Assembly (NCBI GenBank): GCA_966211965.1
Contig: CBIHON010000030.1
Span: forward strand, 1 to 63,483
From: CBIHON01 sp966211965
GTDB taxonomy: Bacteria; Pseudomonadota; Gammaproteobacteria; Burkholderiales; Burkholderiaceae_D
DNA: 63,483 nt
Reading direction: 5' to 3'
The notes under the pieces were generated by a model. That model had not been told where the DNA came from and made no database searches. It saw only the letters and a list, made by a program, of their open reading frames with translations. This document shows, one piece after another, positions 8,619-17,054 of the stretch. The position numbers and the translations under genes are program-made. The stretch's first letter is position 1; each line of letters opens with the position of its first letter.

Positions 8619-10046
8619 ATGTCTAAACAATTTGATGTGGTCGTCATCGGTGGCGGCCCTGGTGGTTACGTCGCGGCGATTCGCGCTGCGCAATTGGGTT
8701 TCAGCACGGCATGTATCGATGAGTGGAAAAATGCCAAGGGCGGCGCCGCACCGGGCGGCACCTGCACCAATGTCGGCTGCATTCCGTCGAAAGCTTTGCT
8801 GCAATCCTCCGAACACTACGAGCATGCGGGCCACGCATTCGCAGAGCACGGTATCGACGTCAAGGGTTTGAGTTTGAACTTGGGCCAGATGCTCGCGCGC
8901 AAGGATACTGTCGTCAAGCAAAACAATGACGGGATCCTGTTCCTGTTGAAGAAAAACAAGGTCACGTTTTTCCATGGCCGCGGTTCTTTCGTCAAAGCCG
9001 ACGGTGGTGTCTATGAAATCAAGGTGACGGGCGCCAAGGAAGAGTCGATCAGCGCCAAGCACGTGATCATCGCGACCGGTTCCAATGCACGTGAATTGCC
9101 GGGCGCCGGTTTCGATGAAAAACTGATCCTGTCGAACACGGGCGCGCTGGCTATGGACAGCGTGCCGAAGAGACTAGGCGTGATCGGTGCCGGTGTCATC
9201 GGCCTGGAAATGGGCAGCGTATGGCGCCGTCTCGGTGCGCAGGTGACGGTGCTGGAAGCGCTGCCTACCTTCCTCGGTGCAGTGGATGAGCAGATCGCCA
9301 AAGAGGCGAACAAACTGTTCACCAAGCAGGGACTGTCGATCAGCCTCGGCGTCAAGATCGGCGCGATCACCGCAGGCAAGAAGGATGTGACCGTCGAGTA
9401 CACGGATGACAAGGGCGCCGCGCAAAAGGCAGTGTTCGACAGGCTGATCATCTCGATCGGACGCGTGCCGAATACCATCGGCCTGGGCGTTGAAAACGTC
9501 GGCCTCAAGCTTGACGAACGTGGTTTCATCTCGGTAGACGGCGATTGCAAAACCAGCTTGCCGAATGTGTGGGCGGTGGGCGACGTGGTCCGCGGTCCGA
9601 TGCTGGCGCACAAGGCGGAAGAAGAGGGCGTCGCGGTTGCAGAGCGCATCGCCGGCCAACACGGCCATGTGAATTTCAACACGATTCCGTGGGTAATCTA
9701 CACTTCGCCGGAAATCGCCTGGGTCGGCAAAACCGAACAGCAGTTGAAGGCCGAAGGCGTCTCCTACAAGGCTGGCACTTTCCCATTCATGGCCAACGGT
9801 CGCGCGCGTGCTTTGGGCGATACCTCGGGCATGGTGAAGTTTTTGGCCGATGCCAAGAGCGATGAAATTCTGGGCGTGCACATCATCGGTCCGATGGCAT
9901 CGGAGTTGATTTCGGAAGCCGTGGTCGCGATGGAATTCCGCGCTTCTTCGGAAGACATCGCTCGCATCTGCCATGCGCATCCTTCCTTGTCCGAAGCTAC
10001 CAAGGAAGCGGCGTTGGCTGTCGATAAGCGCGCTTTGAACTTCTAA
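8619..10046 (+). CDS. lpdA: Dihydrolipoyl dehydrogenase (E3)
   Basis: FAD enzyme that reoxidises dihydrolipoamide with NAD+, completing the 2-oxoglutarate dehydrogenase cycle. The 475-residue protein has the FAD motif VVIGGGPGGYVAA at the N-terminus and the redox-active disulfide Cys49/Cys54 in GGTCTNVGCIPSKAL. It also has an NAD-binding motif GVIGAGVIGLEMGSVW and the C-terminal catalytic dyad His454/Glu459 in HAHPSLSEATKEA. It is the third gene of the suc operon, which makes it the OGDH-dedicated E3; a second pyruvate-dehydrogenase E3 elsewhere is likely. A strong terminator follows. Confidence 0.98.
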   Translation: MSKQFDVVVIGGGPGGYVAAIRAAQLGFSTACIDEWKNAKGGAAPGGTCTNVGCIPSKALLQSSEHYEHAGHAFAEHGIDVKGLSLNLGQMLARKDTVVKQNNDGILFLLKKNKVTFFHGRGSFVKADGGVYEIKVTGAKEESISAKHVIIATGSNARELPGAGFDEKLILSNTGALAMDSVPKRLGVIGAGVIGLEMGSVWRRLGAQVTVLEALPTFLGAVDEQIAKEANKLFTKQGLSISLGVKIGAITAGKKDVTVEYTDDKGAAQKAVFDRLIISIGRVPNTIGLGVENVGLKLDERGFISVDGDCKTSLPNVWAVGDVVRGPMLAHKAEEEGVAVAERIAGQHGHVNFNTIPWVIYTSPEIAWVGKTEQQLKAEGVSYKAGTFPFMANGRARALGDTSGMVKFLADAKSDEILGVHIIGPMASELISEAVVAMEFRASSEDIARICHAHPSLSEATKEAALAVDKRALNF

Positions 10047-10075
10047 AAAATATCAGCCGAAGAGTGCTGAATCGG

Positions 10076-10108
10076 ATGGGCGAGTCCAAATACTCGCCCA
10101 TTTTAGTT
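10076..10108 (+). terminator. Rho-independent terminator of the suc-lpd operon
   Basis: ATGGGCGAGT (10076-10085), loop CCAAAT, ACTCGCCCAT (10092-10101) form a perfect 10-bp stem followed by TTTAGTTTT. It closes sucA-odhB-lpdA. Confidence 0.9.
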
Positions 10109-10177
10109 TTCTCTTCCAGATCATGCGATTGGCCGGCATTCCGGCGATCGAATCAGGGGCATGTGGTTTTGAACAAA

Positions 10178-11275
10178 ATGAATGTCCAGGAATTTTATGA
10201 GCACGCGCTGGCGGAGCGTGGGTTCAATGCTGACGCTGCGCAACGCGCCGCGGTCGACCGGCTGCAACGCGCCTATGACGAATGGGTCAAGTTCAAGGCG
10301 CAGCGCTCCAGCACGTTGAGGCGCTTCATCAACCGGCCTGATGTGCCGCGCGGGATCTACATGTGGGGTGGAGTAGGGCGCGGTAAATCCTTTCTGATGG
10401 ACAGTTTTTATTCGGTGGTACCGCTGGTGCGCAAAACCAGGCTGCATTTCCATGAATTCATGCGCGGTGTGCATCGGCAATTGGATGAGTTGAAAGGCGT
10501 GGCCGATCCGCTTGATGAGGTGGCGCGCCGCATCGCAAAGAAATACCGGCTGATTTGCTTCGACGAGTTCCATGTGTCCGATATTGCGGACGCGATGATT
10601 CTCTACAACTTGATGAAGGCTTTGTTCGATAATGGCGTGTCCTTTGTTCTGACCTCGAACTACGCGCCCGATACGCTTTATCCGGAAGGCCTGCACCGCG
10701 ACCGCATGTTGCCCACCATCGCCTTGTTGAAAGAGCGGCTCGATGTGATGAATGTGGACGCCGGCATGGACTATCGCAAACGCGCCTTGCAGCAAGTCGC
10801 GGCTTATCACATGCCACTGGGAGCGGAAGCGGACGAGGCCTTGCGCAACGCGTTTGCCCGTGTTGCCGAGACCGCTGACGAGGACCGTTGCGTGCGCATC
10901 GAGGCGCGCGAGATATGGGCGTTGCGACGGGCCGGTGGTGCGATCTGGTTCGATTTCGCAACCTTGTGCGGCGGACCCCGCTCGCAAAACGATTACCTGG
11001 AAATCGCCAGCCGTTTTCATACTGTCGTGCTGTCGGGAATTCCGCGCATGTCGGCGGGCATGTCCTCGGAAGCGCGCCGTTTCACCTGGTTGATCGATGT
11101 GCTGTACGATCATAAGGTCAAGTTGTTGATGTCGGCGGAGGTCGAGCCGGAGCAACTCTATACCGACGGCATGCTGGCCAACGAATTCCATCGCACTGTT
11201 TCGCGCATCATCGAAATGCAGTCGACCGAGTACATGGAGTCGGAACGGCGCGATGTCGCGGACACGATTACCTGA
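10178..11275 (+). CDS. zapE: ZapE/AFG1-family ATPase
   Basis: AFG1-like P-loop ATPase; the E. coli member interacts with FtsZ rings in cell division under stress. Walker A is GGVGRGKS and Walker B lies in LICFDEFHVSD, as in the family. The reading frame is open further upstream to 10064, but that region contains the lpdA terminator. I therefore take the ATG at 10178 (365 residues, close to the usual 360-380). The upstream ribosome site is weak, and a TTG at 10169 is possible. The gene lies alone between the suc operon and a secreted protein gene. Confidence 0.9.
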   Translation: MNVQEFYEHALAERGFNADAAQRAAVDRLQRAYDEWVKFKAQRSSTLRRFINRPDVPRGIYMWGGVGRGKSFLMDSFYSVVPLVRKTRLHFHEFMRGVHRQLDELKGVADPLDEVARRIAKKYRLICFDEFHVSDIADAMILYNLMKALFDNGVSFVLTSNYAPDTLYPEGLHRDRMLPTIALLKERLDVMNVDAGMDYRKRALQQVAAYHMPLGAEADEALRNAFARVAETADEDRCVRIEAREIWALRRAGGAIWFDFATLCGGPRSQNDYLEIASRFHTVVLSGIPRMSAGMSSEARRFTWLIDVLYDHKVKLLMSAEVEPEQLYTDGMLANEFHRTVSRIIEMQSTEYMESERRDVADTIT

Positions 11276-11331
11276 GACGGAGCCAAGTGGATTTGAATGT
11301 ACCTATCGTGATTTTTTCAAGAGGCTCGCGC

Positions 11332-12054
11332 ATGCGACGCATGGCCGGGCGTTTTCTGGCCCTGTGCTGTATCTGTGCAGCCATGCAGTGCCTGGTTGTG
11401 GATGCGCAGGAGGTGACCGTGTCTTCTTCCGCAGCAAGCCCTTATAGTCTTTATCCTGCCGGGTCGATTCAATCTCTTGAGTCGGCCGATCGGGCATTGG
11501 TTGCCGTCGAGCACGAACGCGCCGATATCGAGGCACGCTTTGCCGGCGATGAACGCGCGTGCCATCCCAAATTCTTTGCGTCATCCTGTCTCGAAGACGC
11601 CAAAGAACGGCGCCGCATCGAGTTGGCCAAGCTGCGTACCGTGGAGGTCGAGGCCAAGGCGTTCAAGCGCCATGCCCGGGTCGCAGAGCGTGATGAGGCC
11701 TTGGCCGAGCGGCGTGCCGAGGAAGAAGCGGAAGCTCCGCTACGCTTGCAGGAGCAGAAGGAAAATGAAGCCCGTTCCGCCAGGAAAGCGGCCTCGGCTT
11801 CGACGGCAGGCTCCGGGTCCAGCGGTGGAAGCGATACACTTCAGAATGCTGTCGACGTGCGCAGTGCGCAACACGAGATCAAGCTTCAGCAGCGGCAGAA
11901 GATGGAAATCGCCAATGCAAGAAAGCGCTCCGATAACGTGTCGGCATACCAAAAGAAGGTACGCGAAGCGGAAGCGCATCAGCGGGAAATCGCCGCAAAA
12001 CATGCGGAAAAAGAGCGTGAGAAGAGCGCCAAGGATGTCGCACCGGCGAAATAA
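11332..12054 (+). CDS. Secreted coiled-coil hypothetical protein
   Basis: I do not recognise a characterised family. From ATG 11332 the 240-residue product begins with a signal peptide (MRRMAGRFLALCCICAAMQC, then VVDA before QE as the likely cleavage site). The mature part is strongly charged and helical. An N-terminal segment around ERACHPKFFASSC contains two cysteines that could form a disulfide in the periplasm. Arg/Glu/Ala-rich coiled coil, a Ser/Gly-rich hinge and more coiled coil follow, ending in a Lys-rich tail. A GTG at 11287 would add 15 residues ahead of the signal and is less likely. Inferred periplasmic structural or accessory protein; function unknown. Confidence 0.75.
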   Translation: MRRMAGRFLALCCICAAMQCLVVDAQEVTVSSSAASPYSLYPAGSIQSLESADRALVAVEHERADIEARFAGDERACHPKFFASSCLEDAKERRRIELAKLRTVEVEAKAFKRHARVAERDEALAERRAEEEAEAPLRLQEQKENEARSARKAASASTAGSGSSGGSDTLQNAVDVRSAQHEIKLQQRQKMEIANARKRSDNVSAYQKKVREAEAHQREIAAKHAEKEREKSAKDVAPAK

Positions 12055-12065
12055 TCTTTACGCGT

Positions 12066-12096
12066 CGGGCGCCGCAGCTATCGGCCGCGGCGCCCG
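12066..12096. terminator. GC-rich hairpin between convergent genes
   Basis: CGGGCGCCGC (12066-12075) and GCGGCGCCCG (12087-12096) form a 10-bp stem with an 11-nt loop, located between the convergent secreted-protein and PP2C genes. The T-run is weak, so it may act as a shared bidirectional terminator or simply as a transcript stabiliser. Confidence 0.5.
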
Positions 12097-12104
12097 CGTC
12101 GTAT

Positions 12105-12911
12105 TTACACTGCGCGGCGGATTTTCTGTGCAGTATAGTCTTTCACTTCTTCCGGCGGCACTACGAGTTTGACGACCGCCAGGGTGCAGTTGTCGGCCGA
12201 CGTACCTTTTGCTCTTTCGCGCGCCTTTTTTATCAGCATTTCCGACGCCTGCCGCGGCGAATTCATTGAAATCGCCGCACCTAGTTCAGCGTCGGAAAAA
12301 TAATGCCACAGGCCATCGGAGCAAAGAAGGAATGAGTCGCCCGCCTTCAAGCCGTCATAACGTTTGACCGTCACAAACAGTTCTGCCGTACTCAAGCCAA
12401 GCACATTGGTCAGGATGTTGGTGAGGCGATGATTTTTTGCGCCTTCTGCAGTGAGCTTGCCTTCGGCGACCAATTTTTCCACGTAAGAATGATCTTGCGT
12501 GCGTTCCGCACAATTTGGGCCGTCAAAACGATATAGGCGGGAGTCTCCGACATGTGCCCAGATTGCACTTTTGCTTGGCGTTAATACCAGGACGACCATG
12601 GTGCTATGCGGTTCTTTTTCGGAAGAAAAAGCGGTCAGTTTGATGATGGTATGCGCTTCTTCCCCGATCGTGGTAAGCATTTTCTCGACGCTGTCGGTGG
12701 CGGGGGTAAAACGTTCGAACAATTGTTGCGCGGTGCGCATTACCTGTTCTGCCGCAAGCGCACCTCCGCTCAAGCCGCCCATGCCGTCAGCCAAAACCGC
12801 CATCATGTAACCCGGCGCGCTGCGCGAGGTGAATAAGCCGACGCGGTCTTGCTGCTCGGATCGGTCACCGATGTGCTGTCCGGTGCCTGCTTCGATCTTG
12901 TATTGGCTCAT
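12105..12911 (-). CDS. PP2C-family serine/threonine protein phosphatase
   Basis: Metal-dependent protein phosphatase (PPM/PP2C, Stp1/PrpC type), cytoplasmic, 268 residues. The metal-site motifs appear in order: DRSEQQD near residue 16, LADGMGG, GDSRLYRF, LLCSDGLW and TSADNCTL near the C-terminus. No partner kinase is adjacent, so the substrate cannot be told from context. In this family such enzymes usually oppose an Hanks-type kinase or act in type VI secretion signalling; neither is visible here. The minus-strand start at 12911 faces a 306-bp non-coding gap shared with the next + strand gene. Confidence 0.92.
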   Translation of the reverse strand: MSQYKIEAGTGQHIGDRSEQQDRVGLFTSRSAPGYMMAVLADGMGGLSGGALAAEQVMRTAQQLFERFTPATDSVEKMLTTIGEEAHTIIKLTAFSSEKEPHSTMVVLVLTPSKSAIWAHVGDSRLYRFDGPNCAERTQDHSYVEKLVAEGKLTAEGAKNHRLTNILTNVLGLSTAELFVTVKRYDGLKAGDSFLLCSDGLWHYFSDAELGAAISMNSPRQASEMLIKKARERAKGTSADNCTLAVVKLVVPPEEVKDYTAQKIRRAV

Positions 12912-13217
12912 ACCTATGCTTGGATTAAACTGTGCCTTGGCAAAATGTTATGCCAGATTAATTTAATTATTGCATGCTGTTGCACATCCGCAGGTGAATT
13001 TATGGTTTTTTTTAAGGGTGAGTAATTTTCAGAAGCATTCACATGGTGAATTTTGATAAGAATCATGTCAAAGCTGCACTGAAAACAGGATAGAACTCGC
13101 ATCGAACTTTTGGAGCTTTAATGCCTATGCGCAAAATTTTCGCCCAAATGCTTCTTTTTGTTTAACAATCTTGTTCGCACGTACAATATGATTGCCTAAC
13201 AGATCCTACGCCACCAT
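12912..13217. other. AT-rich divergent intergenic region (306 bp)
   Basis: Gap between the divergent PP2C and DUF465 genes. It is clearly AT-richer than its surroundings and holds no convincing gene. Apart from the candidate promoter listed at 13158-13187 I see no strong structure; promoters for the phosphatase must lie here on the minus strand. Confidence 0.6.
13158..13187 (+). promoter_or_regulatory. Candidate sigma-70 promoter for the DUF465 gene/helicase
   Basis: TTGTTT (13158-13163) and TACAAT (13182-13187), 18-bp spacer, 30 bp before the ATG at 13218. Confidence 0.45.
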
Positions 13218-13424
13218 ATGACCATGAGCTCTCCAGAAGAAATTCAGCGCCGCATTATTGAACTTGAGGTAGAGCATCGCGACCTGGATGCGGTAATCGC
13301 GACTTTAACCGGCGATGTGCGCCATGAGGAATTGCAGTTGCGCCGCCTGAAAAAGCGAAAATTGCAATTAAAAGACCATATTACGCTCTTGAAAATGCAG
13401 CTCATTCCGGATATCCCCGCCTAG
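13218..13424 (+). CDS. DUF465 (YdcH-like) small protein
   Basis: Protein of 68 residues with the DUF465 pattern: IIELEVEHRDLDAVIATL followed by a basic LRRLKKRKLQLKDHI helix. The family is widespread in proteobacteria and predicted to be a short helical hairpin; its function is unknown. The gene ends exactly one codon before the TTG start of the helicase gene, so the two are translationally close and probably form an operon from the promoter upstream. Confidence 0.85.
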   Translation: MTMSSPEEIQRRIIELEVEHRDLDAVIATLTGDVRHEELQLRRLKKRKLQLKDHITLLKMQLIPDIPA

Positions 13425-15458
13425 TTGTTGCCGATTTTGACTGAAGACACTTCCGCAGCGCAAGCAGTTTGCGCGCATGATGCCGATATCGACCGCCTTT
13501 TTGGCGCCAACGGACCTTTAGGGCAGGCCGTCGGCGGTTTTCGTCCGCGTCAATCGCAAACCGAGATGGCCAAAGCCATTGCCCAGGCGATCGCACAGCA
13601 ACAAACCTTGATTGCAGAGGCCGGCACCGGTACCGGCAAGACCTTTGCCTATCTGGTGCCGGCCTTGCTGTGGGGGGGCAAGGTAATTGTCTCGACGGGT
13701 ACAAAAAATTTGCAGGACCAACTTTTTTTGCGCGACATTCCGACCGTGCGCAAGGCCTTGGCCGCGCCGGTGTCGGTCGCACTGTTGAAGGGGCGCGCCA
13801 ATTACGTTTGTCATTTTCATCTGGAACGCACGCAACAAAACGGACGGCTGACCTCGCGCGACGACGTCGGCCATTTACGTGAAATTTCCCGTTTCATGAA
13901 GACCACGATGACGGGCGATAAAGCCGAATTGTCGAAAGTGCCGGAGACTGCGCTGATCTGGAATCTGGTGACATCGACACGCGACACCTGTCTTGGCACC
14001 GAATGTTCGTACTATCAGGATTGTTTTGTCATGAAGGCGCGCAAGGAAGCGCAGCAGGCCGACGTGGTGGTGGTGAATCATCACCTGTTCTTTGCCGATG
14101 TGGCGCTGAAAGACACCGGCGTAGCCGAATTGCTGCCTTCCGCCAATACCGTGATCTTCGACGAAGCGCATCAATTGCCGGAAACCGCGACGCTGTTTTT
14201 CGGCGACACCGTCTCCACTTCGCAAGTGCTGGAATTGTGCCGCGACGTCTTGGCGGAAGGCTTGTCTCATGCGCGCGACGGCGCCGAATGGGCCAAGGTC
14301 GTGATGCCGGTCGAGCGGGCGGCGCGCGATTTGCGCTTGGCGTTTCCACAGGATATGGTGCGCTTGGCAGTCGATCAGATTGCGCCGTCCAGCACTTTTT
14401 TCCCGGTGCTGGAAAAACTCAAGGAAGAACTGCAGGGCATGATCGCCATCCTCGAAACGCAGGCTGAGCGTGCTGAAACCATCGAGCAATGCAGGGTGCG
14501 CGCGATTGAACTTGGTACGCAATTGGCCGCCTGGAATGCGCAGGAGGGCGGCAAATCAGGCAAGACGGAGGAAGGCCAAGAGCGTGTGCTGTGGGTTGAA
14601 GCTTTCTCTTCGTCGTTGCAATTGCATCGGACTCCACTTTCGATCGCCCCAATTTTCAATAGGCAGCGCGAGGGTGCCCCGCGCGCATGGATTTTTACTT
14701 CGGCCACGCTGGCAGTCAAAAACGATTTCAATCACTATGCTTCTCAAATGGGATTGTGGAATGAACCGGCGCAATCCTGGTCGAGTCCGTTCGACTACGA
14801 TCGCCAGGGCCTGCTGTATGTGCCCAATAATCTGCCGCAGCCCAATTCGTTCGATTACACCGATGCTGTCATTGATGCCGCACTGCCGATGATCGAAGCG
14901 TCAGGTGGCCGAGCTTTCCTTTTGTGTACTACGATTCGTGCGGTCAACCGCGCGGCGGAACGTTTGCGCGAGGAATTCGACAGGCGCAAGTTGCCGTATC
15001 CGCTGATGGTGCAAGGTGAAGCCGGCCGCACCGAGTTGCTGGACCGTTTCCGCACCGCAGGAAACGCGGTATTGATCGGTAGCCAGAGCTTTTGGGAAGG
15101 TGTCGACGTGCGGGGCGAAGCACTGTCGCTGGTCATCATCGACAAGCTGCCATTTTCCCCGCCCGACGATCCGGTGCTGGCGGCGCGCATTGCGGCGCTC
15201 GAAAGAAAAGGCTTGAACGGTTTCATGCACCACCAGTTGCCGGAAGCGATCATCAATCTGAAACAAGGGGCGGGGCGCTTGATTCGGGATGAAACTGATC
15301 GTGGCGTGCTGATGATTTGCGACCCAAGATTGATTTCAAAGCCTTATGGCAGGCGCATCTGGCAGAGTCTGCCGCCATTCAAGCGAACGCGGGATTTGGC
15401 GGTAGCGACCGCTTTTTTCGCGGAGCAGATGCAAGCGGCGGGCAACGAGGGAGATTGA
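13425..15458 (+). CDS. DinG/YoaA-family iron-sulfur DNA helicase
   Basis: XPD-like superfamily 2 5'-3' DNA helicase, implicated in resolving R-loops and repair intermediates. The 677-residue product has Walker A AEAGTGTGKTFAYL, the DEAH box in IFDEAHQLPE, and four cysteines placed for an iron-sulfur cluster (one in NYVCHFHL, three in DTCLGTECSYYQDC). Helicase motifs near the end are GSQSFWEGVDVRG and QGAGRLIRD. No ATG occurs in frame before residue 40, so the TTG at 13425, directly after the preceding stop, is the probable start. The shorter YoaA type fits better than full DinG. Confidence 0.9.
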   Translation: MLPILTEDTSAAQAVCAHDADIDRLFGANGPLGQAVGGFRPRQSQTEMAKAIAQAIAQQQTLIAEAGTGTGKTFAYLVPALLWGGKVIVSTGTKNLQDQLFLRDIPTVRKALAAPVSVALLKGRANYVCHFHLERTQQNGRLTSRDDVGHLREISRFMKTTMTGDKAELSKVPETALIWNLVTSTRDTCLGTECSYYQDCFVMKARKEAQQADVVVVNHHLFFADVALKDTGVAELLPSANTVIFDEAHQLPETATLFFGDTVSTSQVLELCRDVLAEGLSHARDGAEWAKVVMPVERAARDLRLAFPQDMVRLAVDQIAPSSTFFPVLEKLKEELQGMIAILETQAERAETIEQCRVRAIELGTQLAAWNAQEGGKSGKTEEGQERVLWVEAFSSSLQLHRTPLSIAPIFNRQREGAPRAWIFTSATLAVKNDFNHYASQMGLWNEPAQSWSSPFDYDRQGLLYVPNNLPQPNSFDYTDAVIDAALPMIEASGGRAFLLCTTIRAVNRAAERLREEFDRRKLPYPLMVQGEAGRTELLDRFRTAGNAVLIGSQSFWEGVDVRGEALSLVIIDKLPFSPPDDPVLAARIAALERKGLNGFMHHQLPEAIINLKQGAGRLIRDETDRGVLMICDPRLISKPYGRRIWQSLPPFKRTRDLAVATAFFAEQMQAAGNEGD

Positions 15459-15479
15459 TCCGCAGGCGATACGCGCCAA

Positions 15480-15509
15480 TTGTTTAAAACTGGCCGATGC
15501 TGGCATACT
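15480..15509 (+). promoter_or_regulatory. Candidate sigma-70 promoter for the PilZ gene
   Basis: TTGTTT (15480-15485) and CATACT (15504-15509) with an 18-bp spacer, about 95 bp before the PilZ-protein start. Confidence 0.4.
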
Positions 15510-15604
15510 TATGCTGTCGCGGCATCGATGTTGTGTGCGACGCGGCCGGATCACCTCGAAGCAAACAATCGATTCGGTTTATATCCGAACTTTGAAGGAT
15601 ATGC

Positions 15605-16531
15605 ATGATTGAGTCCGTTTCCCTGATCCCTCTGCGGCCCGGCGAGGTGGTGCTGGGCAAGCCTTTGCCTTGGCCCGTGTACGACTGGCATGGCAAGCTA
15701 TTGATGGAGTCCGGCGCCATCGTGGAAAGCGAAAGCCAATTGGAGGGCTTGCGCGAGAACGGTTTTATCCATGACTCGAGTTGGGATACCGAACTGAAAC
15801 CTGCTGCACCTACCCCACAAGCGGGGAAGAAAAGCAAAAGCGCTCAGGAAGGAATCCCGAATCCACCGGCCGGCACGGGCAAGGAAGTCGTCATGGCGAT
15901 GGACGACGTGCGCTGGTATGTAGGAGAAACACTGTACCTGCAGCAACTGGACAACTCGGCCATCAGATACACGGTCAGCCTGATCGGTTTTGTAAAAAAT
16001 AAAACCGTATTCGTGACTGCGCCGACCCTGGACGGGAAATTCGAATTCATTCGCGACGGGCAGACCTTTATCGTGCGCGCTTTTTCCGGCAAAAAGGCAT
16101 ATGCATTCACGGCGGTGGCGGTAAAGTCGGTCCACATGCCGCATCCGTATCTGCACCTGTCCTATCCGAAGCTGGTGCGCTGCACCGTGGTGCGGCAAGG
16201 GGCGCGGGCGCAAGTCAAGATCATCGCCTCGGTTTCACTGGGAGAACCGGAACGCACCGCTGCTGCGGCGCTCAATGATTTGAGCATGGGCGGCGCCTCC
16301 GGCATCATCAAACAACCGCTTGGAAAAAAAGGCGAAGAAGGCAGAATCAAATTCAAGGTTACTGCCGCCGATCACGATGAGTTTCTGAATTTGAAAACAA
16401 TTTTGCGCTCGGTAACGCCGGCCGATAACGGCGAAGGATTCAAGCATGGCTTCGAGTTCGTGGACGTTTCCATTCACGATCGCTTGATTTTGTCGGCATT
16501 TGTCCACCAGACGCTGGTGGAGACGGATTAA
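15605..16531 (+). CDS. PilZ-domain protein, YcgR-like flagellar brake family
   Basis: Probable cyclic-di-GMP receptor. The C-terminal half holds a PilZ signature: RQGAR (RxxxR) near residue 198, followed by LNDLSMGGASG (D/NxSxxG) about 25-30 residues later. Before it lies a YcgR_2-like N-terminal domain (from about VGETLYLQQL, residue 105). The first 95 residues form an extra domain ending in a Pro/Lys-rich linker, longer than E. coli YcgR. The gene stands alone, about 38 kb from the motor genes of this window. Likely role is coupling c-di-GMP to motility or envelope behaviour; specific partner unknown. Confidence 0.82.
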   Translation: MIESVSLIPLRPGEVVLGKPLPWPVYDWHGKLLMESGAIVESESQLEGLRENGFIHDSSWDTELKPAAPTPQAGKKSKSAQEGIPNPPAGTGKEVVMAMDDVRWYVGETLYLQQLDNSAIRYTVSLIGFVKNKTVFVTAPTLDGKFEFIRDGQTFIVRAFSGKKAYAFTAVAVKSVHMPHPYLHLSYPKLVRCTVVRQGARAQVKIIASVSLGEPERTAAAALNDLSMGGASGIIKQPLGKKGEEGRIKFKVTAADHDEFLNLKTILRSVTPADNGEGFKHGFEFVDVSIHDRLILSAFVHQTLVETD

Positions 16532-16548
16532 CCTTTGCGCAGAAACGG

Positions 16549-16942
16549 TTATTTCTGCGGCAAAATCGCTACTTTTCCAGTTACCTTGCGTGCCCCCATA
16601 TCGTTCCAGGCTTGCGGCGTATCGGCCAAGGCATAGCGTCCTGAAATATGCGGCTTGATCTTACGCCCGTCCAGCCTGCTCACCAATTCGCGCATTGCAT
16701 CCAAATTGGCTTTGGGTTCGCGTTTGGCGAACTCGCCTCAGAATACGCCGACCAGAGAGGTGCCTTTCAATAACGCCAAGTTCAAAGGCAGTTTCGGGAT
16801 TTTGCCGCTGGCGAATCCCCCCGGCAGATAGCGGCCGCACCATGCGATCGAACGAAATGCCGGTTCTGCATAGTGACTTCCCGCAACTCTTCAACAACCA
16901 ATGTGTCGGGCAGTCCCACGCCTTGCAGAGAATGGCTTTCAT
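16549..16942 (-). pseudogene. Decayed NADPH:quinone oxidoreductase (MDR family) remnant
   Basis: Read on the minus strand, the ATG at 16942 starts MKAILCKAW, the classic N-terminus of zinc-free MDR quinone oxidoreductases. One missing G then shifts the frame; restoring it gives GLPDTLVVEELRE. The next segment jumps straight to the C-terminal part (SHYAEPAFRSIAWCGRYL), so roughly 220-250 central codons are deleted. Further on, VFWGEF is broken by TGG to TGA. The natural C-terminus (MGARKVTGKVAILPQK, stop at 16549) survives. Three independent lesions in 394 bp, against about 975 bp for an intact gene, make this a clear pseudogene. Confidence 0.9.
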
Positions 16943-17054
16943 GCTGTCTCCGACGAGTTGGATTAAAGAGCGTGATCGCTTGATTTTGTGGTTATGCCGC
17001 AAAATCTCAATCTCTTCACGAGTTCGCGATATTGCTTCGGGTAAAATCGAATCT

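Noticed and set aside
13477..13482. ATG codons near the 5' end of the helicase gene as alternative starts
   Set aside because: Both ATGs are out of frame with the helicase; the TTG at 13425 remains the best start.
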